From: Bacteroidales bacterium
Lineage (GTDB): Bacteria > Bacteroidota > Bacteroidia > Bacteroidales > UBA932
DNA: 64,000 bases
Reading direction: 5' to 3'
NCBI GenBank assembly: GCA_030695025.1
Contig: JAUYTX010000024.1
Location: 46,342-110,341, forward strand
Position 1 is the stretch's first letter, and the number at the start of each line of letters is the position of its first letter. Below, in pieces: positions 58,667 to 64,000 of this stretch. Position numbers and translations under genes: made by a program. Under the pieces are notes generated by a model that was given only the letters and a program-made list of their open reading frames with translations, did no database searches and had not been told where the DNA came from.

Positions 58667-59983
58667 ATGGAACCCGAGACAAACCGCATAGAATACAAAC
58701 AGCATCTTACAGATGATTTAGAAAAGGAAGCCATTGCTTTTCTAAACTATCAGGAGGGAGGTGTCATATACATTGGAATCCACAAATCTGGAACAGTAGT
58801 TGGGGTTTCTGATATTGATGGCGATATGCTCAAAATTAAAGACCGTTTGAAAAACAACATTATGCCTTCTTGTATGGGACTGTTCGATGTTGTAGTAGAG
58901 AATATCGAATCGAAAGACGTGATTAAAATCACTCTTGCCAGTGGAACGGAAAAGCCGTACTATATCAAAAAACTTGGTATGTCAGAAAAAGGTACATTTA
59001 TCCGTGTTGGAACGGCAGCCGAACCGATGCCAGTAAGGGTGATAGAATCTCTGTTTGCGAAACGCACTCGAAATTCTATAGGTAAAATCAAGTCGCCGAA
59101 TCAGAATCTAACATTTGAACAGCTTAAGATTTACTATGAAGGCGTAAACAAAACGCTGAATCAACAATTTTCGGCTAATCTCGAATTGCTTACTGCAGAT
59201 GGACAATATAACTATGTTGCTTACCTATTGGCTGATATAAATGGGATTTCTATAAAGCTCGCAAAATATGATGGACTTGATAGGGTTGATTTAATGGAAA
59301 ACAACGAATATGGGTATTGTTCATTAGTAAAAGCCACAAAACAAGTATTAGATAAGATTGAAGTTGAAAATAAGACGCTTGCAAAGATTACTCCCAAAGA
59401 GCGGGAAGAGAAAAGGCTTTGGAATCCTGTTGCTTTACGTGAAGCTGTAATCAACGCAATGGTTCATAACGATTATACTTCGGAAGTTCCTCCAAAATTT
59501 GAGTTCTTTGATGATAGAATTGAGATTACTTCATTTGGAAGTCTCCCGCAAGGAATGACAGAAAAAGAATTCTTTGAGGGTTATTCTGTCCCTCGTAATA
59601 AAGAACTAATGCGAGTATTTCGGGATTTGGAACTGGTTGAACATTTAGGATCTGGCGTTCCTCGTATTTTAAAAAGCTATGGAAAAGAGTGTTTTAAGTT
59701 TACCGAGAACTTTCTACGAATGACTTTCCCTGGATCCGAGCAAGTTACCGAGCAAGTTACCGAGCAAGTCAAAGAACTAGTTAATGTATTGGATAAAGAA
59801 ATGGATAGGCAAGAAATTCAGGATAAATTAGGACTTGCTCATAGAGAAAATTTTCGATCCAACTATCTAAAGCCCGCATTAGAACAAGGTTTTGTTGAAA
59901 TGACTATACCTGATAAGCCTAATAGCAGTTTGCAAAAATATCGCTTGACTATATTAGGGAAGCAACTGAAAGGGAAACTGTGA
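58667..59983 (+). CDS. AlbA_2/Schlafen-type ATP-binding regulator
   Basis: 438 residues from the ATG at 58667; a TTG at 58631 is in frame but less likely. An AlbA_2 (Schlafen-like) domain at about 1-125 (ETNRIEYKQHLTDDLEKEAIAFLNYQEGGVIYIGI) is followed by an HATPase_c_4 region near 260-350 (LREAVINAMVHNDYT, FFDDRIEITSFGSLPQGM, VEHLGSGVPRIL) and a C-terminal winged helix (KEMDRQEIQDKLGLAHRENFRSNYLKPALE). A linker holds EQVTEQVTEQV, encoded by a 12-bp repeat at 59736-59770. Such proteins are called RecG-like regulators; the role is unclear. It lies in the IS-damaged strip. Confidence 0.85.
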   Translation: MEPETNRIEYKQHLTDDLEKEAIAFLNYQEGGVIYIGIHKSGTVVGVSDIDGDMLKIKDRLKNNIMPSCMGLFDVVVENIESKDVIKITLASGTEKPYYIKKLGMSEKGTFIRVGTAAEPMPVRVIESLFAKRTRNSIGKIKSPNQNLTFEQLKIYYEGVNKTLNQQFSANLELLTADGQYNYVAYLLADINGISIKLAKYDGLDRVDLMENNEYGYCSLVKATKQVLDKIEVENKTLAKITPKEREEKRLWNPVALREAVINAMVHNDYTSEVPPKFEFFDDRIEITSFGSLPQGMTEKEFFEGYSVPRNKELMRVFRDLELVEHLGSGVPRILKSYGKECFKFTENFLRMTFPGSEQVTEQVTEQVKELVNVLDKEMDRQEIQDKLGLAHRENFRSNYLKPALEQGFVEMTIPDKPNSSLQKYRLTILGKQLKGKL

Positions 59984-60070
59984 AAATCCTTTTGCTAAGC
60001 CAAACAAAATCAGTATCTTTGCCCCATCGTTAAAGCGATTGTAAACTCTTCTTTTTGTACCCGAATTTCT

Positions 60071-60090
60071 CGTGGACAAATCGTGGACAA
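60071..60090. repeat. Short direct repeat with 11-bp period in the 249-nt gap
   Basis: CGTGGACAA occurs at 60071-60079 and 60082-60090. An orphan -7 box TATCTTTG at 60014-60021 lies upstream. The gap 59984-60232 has no gene that I can support, but this may be an old regulatory or recombination site. Confidence 0.4.
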
Positions 60091-60232
60091 CGACAAAAAA
60101 GTATAAGTTAAAGTACCGATAATACAATGGGTTAAAGGAACGAGTCAGTTCCGTCAACATTAAAATGAATAATTTTCTTGGAGAATGAAACTGGCCGAGA
60201 CTTATAAGTATAGCAATATTTAAAAATAAGTT

Positions 60233-61381
60233 ATGAAAAACCCTCATTTACCTTTCTATTTTTTGTGGGTAATCTTTGCCTTAATTAGCTGCAATAGGCT
60301 TGAAAATGAAACAATCCAAACAATTACACCATTAAAAGCCACAACTTTTACCGATGATTTTTCATTATTTGTGGAGACATTAATCTTTATCCCGGTACAA
60401 AGTAGCTCTGGAGATATTATATCTGTGGTATCTAAGATCTTAATTGATAATAATGATAACTTTATTTTAAAAGACGAAATCCTAGGCATTCAAGTTATTG
60501 ATGAAACCGGAAAATATATCGGAAGTATCGGCAATAAAGGGCGCGGACCAGGCGAATATACCGATATTACTGATATGTGCATAACCCCAGATGGTGAGTA
60601 CATCTGGCTCCTCTATTCAAGTGGTGTATCAAAATATAAAATAGGTGACGGCAAGTTTGTTTTAAAGATAAATTTAGAACAAGTTAATTACGACGCAATA
60701 TGTGCGTCCGATAACGGGGGCTTTTACCTGTTCTCTTCAAATCCTCCTGACGAATCAAACTTTGAAGAGCATTTCTATGCCCTTACTCAATTTGACAGCA
60801 ATGGAGAGAAAATTAAAGAGTTCTTGCCCAGGAAAGACTATGTATTTACACAAGGTATATTTACTCAGTCTTATGACAAATCAACAATTATGAGACCTCA
60901 GGAGGGTGACAATATTGCTTATAAAATCGGAAAAGAGATCATTCCATTTTTAAAAATTGATTTTCAAAACCACACAATTCCGCATAAGTATATTTTCAAG
61001 GATGGTGGCGATTTGTTTGAGGGGATGAAAAATTATCTATTTTCGGATTACTATAAGCTCCCAATACATATACATGACACAAAGGAACATATCTATTTTT
61101 CTTGTATTGGCCCGAGTGCTTTGCAGAACGATTTTGTTTTATCTAAGAATACCAATAAAGGGTTCCGATGGGCTTATGAAAGAAGCGACAGAGACCCTCT
61201 ATTTATTATGGCCTCAGATTCAAACTATTTTTATTCAGTAATATACCGCGACAAAGGTGTTGTTAAAGAGGCAGTATCAAAAACAACAAATCTCAAAGAC
61301 TATGTTTTACACAAAATGAGTCAGCTTCCAGACTCAGACAATGATGTTTTTATTATTAAATTGAAGTTTTGTAATATTTGA
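60233..61381 (+). CDS. Six-bladed beta-propeller lipoprotein (BF3164-like)
   Basis: 382 residues. Lipobox FALISC (Cys19). The body follows the 6-bladed propeller family common in Bacteroidota: KILIDNNDNFILKDEILGIQVIDETGKYIGSIGNKGRGPGEY (the GxGPGEY motif at about 95-105 is diagnostic), DMCITPDGEYIWLL, QFDSNGEKIKEFLP, and IYFSCIGPSALQND. These proteins are surface or periplasmic, often of unknown ligand. It is the last gene of the accessory strip. Confidence 0.82.
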   Translation: MKNPHLPFYFLWVIFALISCNRLENETIQTITPLKATTFTDDFSLFVETLIFIPVQSSSGDIISVVSKILIDNNDNFILKDEILGIQVIDETGKYIGSIGNKGRGPGEYTDITDMCITPDGEYIWLLYSSGVSKYKIGDGKFVLKINLEQVNYDAICASDNGGFYLFSSNPPDESNFEEHFYALTQFDSNGEKIKEFLPRKDYVFTQGIFTQSYDKSTIMRPQEGDNIAYKIGKEIIPFLKIDFQNHTIPHKYIFKDGGDLFEGMKNYLFSDYYKLPIHIHDTKEHIYFSCIGPSALQNDFVLSKNTNKGFRWAYERSDRDPLFIMASDSNYFYSVIYRDKGVVKEAVSKTTNLKDYVLHKMSQLPDSDNDVFIIKLKFCNI

Positions 61382-61605
61382 TATTCATAATGCTCATTCA
61401 ATTTTTCGTTCAACATATTTCTCATACCAAATTCTGAGTTAATTTGTCATTTCAAAAGGCAAATGATTTCTAATCCGAACATTTATTTGGATTATTATTT
61501 CTATTTATTATCAAATACCCACATATCGTTACATTGTTAAATTGGAGCAAGTTGCATTTCCGGCAAAAAATCTTTTGTGTTTTTTTTACAAAAACCTCCC
61601 CAAAG

Positions 61606-61638
61606 TTTGGTTAAATGTCAAAAATATACATACATTTG
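61606..61638 (+). promoter_or_regulatory. Promoter of the riboswitch-abfD operon
   Basis: TACATTTG at 61631-61638 (-7) and TTTG at 61606-61609 (-33) are separated by 21 nt, close to the Bacteroidota spacing. The start point would be about 61644, right at the 5' edge of the riboswitch. The part of the 614-nt gap before it (61382-61605) shows nothing else. Confidence 0.65.
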
Positions 61639-61645
61639 CACCCGA

Positions 61646-61817
61646 ATTGGTATCGATACACCAGCAGGTGTGTTGATTAAAAGGGAACCGGGTGTGAATC
61701 CCGGACAGGCCCGCTGCTGTGAAGCACGTGAACGTTCCAAAAAAATCTGCGACCACTGGTCATAACGGCCGGGAAGGTTTAGGAATGAGTGTGTTAGTCA
61801 GAAGACCTGCCAATTCA
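61646..61817 (+). ncRNA. Cobalamin riboswitch
   Basis: Conserved blocks of the adenosyl/hydroxocobalamin aptamer in order: GGGAACCGGGTGTGAATCCC (61683-61702), GCCCGCTGCTGTGAAGC (about 61709-61725), ACCACTGGT (61752-61760), GGCCGGGAAGG (61767-61777) and the B12 box AGTCAGAAGACCTGCC (61797-61812, one base from AGTCAGGAGACCTGCC). Downstream are stems CGCCC/GGGCG (about 61887-61902) and CCGGCA/TGCCGG (61923-61938) that may be the switching part. Bound cobalamin normally lowers expression of the gene behind. Confidence 0.93.
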
Positions 61818-61995
61818 AGTAAATGTCAGTTAGCCCCGTGGATCGGGTTGAATGGCAACCTAAAAGTTAAACTTCGAAAAATAGTCGCCCTTGACTTGGG
61901 CGGGATGTGAAAACATGCGAAACCGGCATTTTTGCCGGAGTGTAATTGCTTTGCCTGAACCGAAACACGAAACTGAATATTAAACACATACCATT

Positions 61996-63456
61996 ATGAT
62001 GACAAAAGAGCAGTATATCGAAAGCCTCAGGAAGATGAATCTTAAGGTTTACCTTATGGGCGAACTAATAGACAACCCCGTTGATCATCCAATGATTAAA
62101 CCGTCTATGAATTCTGTTGCAATGACCTACGAGCTTGCCGAAATGCCGGAATACCGTGAGCTTATGACCGCAACATCTAACCTCACCGGTAAAACCATAA
62201 ATCGTTTTTGCCACCTGCATCAGAGTACAGACGACCTTGTAAAAAAGGTTAAGATGCAACGCCTCTTAGGGCAGAAGACTGCTGCCTGTTTTCAACGCTG
62301 CGTAGGAATGGATGCCTTTAATGCCATCTACTCTACTACATATGAGATCGACAAAAAGCACGGCACAGAATATCACAAGCGATTTACTGACTATCTGAAA
62401 TTTGTACAGGAGAACGACCTTACGGTTGACGGTGCGATGACAGATCCTAAAGGAGATCGCGGCCTCTCTCCGTCAAAGCAGGCAGATCCCGACCAATATC
62501 TTCGGATTGTAAAGGTTTTGCCGGAAGGAATTGTGGTGAGAGGTGCAAAAGCTCACCAGACAGGTGCCGTTAACTCGCATGAACACCTTATTATGCCTAC
62601 AGTTGCAATGAAGGAGGAGGATGCGGATTATGCAGTCGCTTTTGCTGTTCCATCTGATGCAGAAGGGGTTGTTATGATCTACGGAAGGCAATCTTGTGAT
62701 ACCCGCAAAATGGAGCCGGGTGCAGACATCGACCTGGGAAATCCCCGCTTTGGTGGTCATGAGGCTCTTGTCATTTTCAACGACGTTTTTGTTCCTAATG
62801 AGCGCATCTTCATGTGCCGTGAGTATGATTTTGCAGGCATGATGGTTGAAAGGTTCGCAGGTTACCACCGCCAGTCATACGGTGGGTGTAAGGTTGGCGT
62901 TGGCGATGTACTGATTGGTGCTTCAGCAGTAGCTGCCGATTACAATGGAGCTGCCAAAGCAAGCCACATCAAAGACAAGCTGATTGAGATGACTCACCTG
63001 AATGAAACCCTGTATGCCTGCGGTATAGCATGTTCGGCAGAGGGAGAGTCGATGCCTGCAGGCAACTATATTGTTAACCTGTTGCTTGCCAATGTCTGCA
63101 AACAGAATATCACCCGTATGCCTTACGAGATAGCCCGCCTTGCAGAAGATATCGCGGGAGGTCTTATGGTTACAATGCCTTCGGAACAGGATTTTCGCAG
63201 TTCAGAGGTGGGACCATACATCGAGAAGTACCTTGTTGGAGTTGCAGGGGTTTCAACGGAAAATCGTATGCGCATCCTGCGCCTTATCGAAAACATTACA
63301 CTTGGTACTGCAGCTGTCGGCTACCGCACAGAGTCGATGCATGGAGCAGGCTCTCCTCAGGCTCAGCGCGTGATGATTGCCAGACAAGGTGATATTGAGG
63401 GTAAAAAACTTCTTGCAAAAGAAATTGCCAGAATAAATGAGGAGCAGAATGGCTAA
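61996..63456 (+). CDS. abfD: 4-Hydroxybutyryl-CoA dehydratase/vinylacetyl-CoA isomerase
   Basis: 486 residues, typical length. Converts 4-hydroxybutyryl-CoA to crotonyl-CoA through a radical mechanism with FAD and a [4Fe-4S] cluster, on the route from succinate to butyrate. The four cluster ligands known from the Clostridium aminobutyricum enzyme are present: Cys98 and Cys102 in TAACFQRCVGMD, His291 and Cys298 in GYHRQSYGGCKVG. Met1 or Met2 may be the start. It is preceded by a cobalamin riboswitch and overlaps the NifU-like gene by 8 nt. Confidence 0.95.
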   Translation: MMTKEQYIESLRKMNLKVYLMGELIDNPVDHPMIKPSMNSVAMTYELAEMPEYRELMTATSNLTGKTINRFCHLHQSTDDLVKKVKMQRLLGQKTAACFQRCVGMDAFNAIYSTTYEIDKKHGTEYHKRFTDYLKFVQENDLTVDGAMTDPKGDRGLSPSKQADPDQYLRIVKVLPEGIVVRGAKAHQTGAVNSHEHLIMPTVAMKEEDADYAVAFAVPSDAEGVVMIYGRQSCDTRKMEPGADIDLGNPRFGGHEALVIFNDVFVPNERIFMCREYDFAGMMVERFAGYHRQSYGGCKVGVGDVLIGASAVAADYNGAAKASHIKDKLIEMTHLNETLYACGIACSAEGESMPAGNYIVNLLLANVCKQNITRMPYEIARLAEDIAGGLMVTMPSEQDFRSSEVGPYIEKYLVGVAGVSTENRMRILRLIENITLGTAAVGYRTESMHGAGSPQAQRVMIARQGDIEGKKLLAKEIARINEEQNG

Positions 63457-63760
63457 CAGTTTATTTGTACAAACCACATTTAGTGAGAGAGTTGAGCGCG
63501 CTGTAAATGAGTATATCCGCCCTTCATTACAACTGCACCAGGGAGATATATGTGTCAGAGATGTACGTGACGGAGAGGTGTGGGTAGAGTTAAACGGAGC
63601 TTGCAAAGGTTGTCCTTCAGCACAGATAACAATGGATGAGACAGTGAAGCAAACTCTTACTGAAATACTTGGCAACGAGCTTAAAGCCGTTCATCTTGTA
63701 AACGAAGTGGACGAAGATCTGCTCAATTTCGCCAGAAATTTGCTTAACAAAAACAAATAG
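63449..63760 (+). CDS. NifU C-terminal-domain iron-sulfur scaffold protein
   Basis: 103 residues from the ATG at 63449, which overlaps the end of abfD by 8 nt. Only the NifU C-terminal (Nfu) domain is present, with the cluster motif NGACKGCPSAQITMDETVKQTL (CxxC at about 52-55) and IRPSLQLHQGDICVRDV before it. Such proteins hold and pass on [4Fe-4S] clusters. Its position between abfD and abfT makes it a likely dedicated supplier or repair factor for the oxygen-sensitive dehydratase. Confidence 0.92.
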   Translation: MANSLFVQTTFSERVERAVNEYIRPSLQLHQGDICVRDVRDGEVWVELNGACKGCPSAQITMDETVKQTLTEILGNELKAVHLVNEVDEDLLNFARNLLNKNK

Positions 63761-63763
63761 CTG

Positions 63764-64000
63764 ATGAACTGGAAAGAACAATATAAAGACAGGATAACTA
63801 CAGCTGCCGATGCGGTTGGAGTGATAAAAGATTCCGATTATATCGTCTGTTCGCACGCTGCAGCTAACCCTCAGGTTATCATGCGAGAATTAGTTGCACA
63901 AAAAGAGAGATTCCGTAACCTCCACATCTATCATATGCTTCCTCTCGGTTACGGGGATTATCTTCTGCCCGAAAATGCAGAACATTTTCACCACATCACA
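63764..64000 (+). CDS. abfT: 4-Hydroxybutyrate CoA-transferase, N-terminal part (cut by window edge)
   Basis: 79 residues visible: MNWKEQYKDRITTAADAVGV, then SDYIVCSHAAANPQVIM and LHIYHMLPLGYGDYLLPE. This is the family start of 4-hydroxybutyrate/acetyl-CoA CoA-transferases (AbfT/Cat2 type), which make 4-hydroxybutyryl-CoA, the AbfD substrate. The ATG at 63764 is 3 nt after the NifU-like stop, so the three genes form one operon. The rest of the gene lies beyond the window. Confidence 0.85.
   Translation, partial: MNWKEQYKDRITTAADAVGVIKDSDYIVCSHAAANPQVIMRELVAQKERFRNLHIYHMLPLGYGDYLLPENAEHFHHIT

Noticed and set aside
59736-59770. 12-bp repeat in the AlbA_2 gene as a phase-variation switch
   Set aside because: The unit is a multiple of three and gives the EQVT repeat that is frequent in this protein family, so changes in copy number would not shift the frame.
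59954-60247. Leftward 97-codon open frame between the AlbA_2 and propeller genes
   Set aside because: Overlaps the ends of both flanking genes on the opposite strand, has no recognisable domain, and its sequence is explained by the reverse reading of the promoter/repeat gap.
1-64000. tRNA or rRNA genes and CRISPR arrays
   Set aside because: I looked for tRNA-like cloverleaf arms and CCA ends in the gaps and for regularly spaced repeats of 25-40 nt; none was found. The tandem repeats near 40259 and 36060 have no spacers. A tRNAscan run would be decisive.

Overview
The window looks like a chromosome segment of a low-GC Bacteroidota bacterium, most likely order Bacteroidales. The signs are repeated promoter -7 boxes of the Bacteroidota type (TAnnTTTG), a secreted S46 dipeptidyl-peptidase, a long fimbrillin/FISUMP lipoprotein locus, LytS/LytTR two-component genes, many short-lipobox lipoproteins, and the gene order 4-hydroxybutyryl-CoA dehydratase - NifU-like - 4-hydroxybutyrate CoA-transferase, which I recall from Porphyromonas. 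Genus cannot be fixed from this sequence. I saw no rRNA, tRNA or CRISPR array.

Layout. 1-4.2 kb: the 5' end of an EF-G-like factor, AraC and XRE regulators, rnhB, and a leftward operon of glycerate kinase, a small membrane protein, an ECF sigma factor and its presumed antagonist. 4.2-11 kb: secreted DPP7-type peptidase, Mrp/ApbC, a CNNM/CBS membrane protein and aspS, with a palindromic repeat element after the peptidase gene. 11-20.4 kb: leftward envelope genes (M48 protease, FKBP isomerase, several lipoproteins), a second ECF sigma factor with a membrane-spanning partner that ends in a beta-barrel-like domain, a nitroreductase-like lipoprotein apparently controlled by the Crp/Fnr regulator encoded just upstream, and a SAP/DUF6434 protein. 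19.2-24.7 kb: a beta-propeller protein, two LytS kinases around one LytTR regulator, and two paralogous outer-membrane proteins. 24.7-38.1 kb: a leftward fimbrial operon headed by a degenerate hybrid kinase, with an outer-membrane assembly protein split by an in-frame stop, an anchor-like lipoprotein and about seven fimbrillin-family lipoproteins, three of which carry FISUMP domains.

38.5-57.6 kb: housekeeping and metabolism: thyA, folA, a secreted superoxide dismutase followed by the second copy of the palindromic repeat, a nitronate monooxygenase-like flavoprotein, a sodium symporter, a YfhO/glycosyltransferase operon, a serine hydrolase, mutS with an ABC permease, rsmA, an EEP nuclease and ychF. 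57.6-61.4 kb is an accessory strip: IS21 transposase debris, a truncated gene, an AlbA_2/HATPase protein and a six-bladed propeller lipoprotein. 61.6-64 kb: a promoter leads directly into a cobalamin riboswitch, then abfD, a NifU C-domain gene and the start of abfT.

The most interesting system is that last one. A B12-sensing leader in front of the 4-hydroxybutyrate-to-crotonyl-CoA enzymes suggests the cell opens a B12-independent outlet for succinate carbon when cobalamin is short and methylmalonyl-CoA mutase cannot work. Other notable points are the FNR-like site at a class II position, the in-frame stop in the fimbrial locus, the pseudokinase, the two-copy palindromic element, a large C-rich/G-poor tract after folA that could be a Rho loading region, and several genes whose -7 box lies only 4-7 nt from the ATG, predicting leaderless mRNAs.
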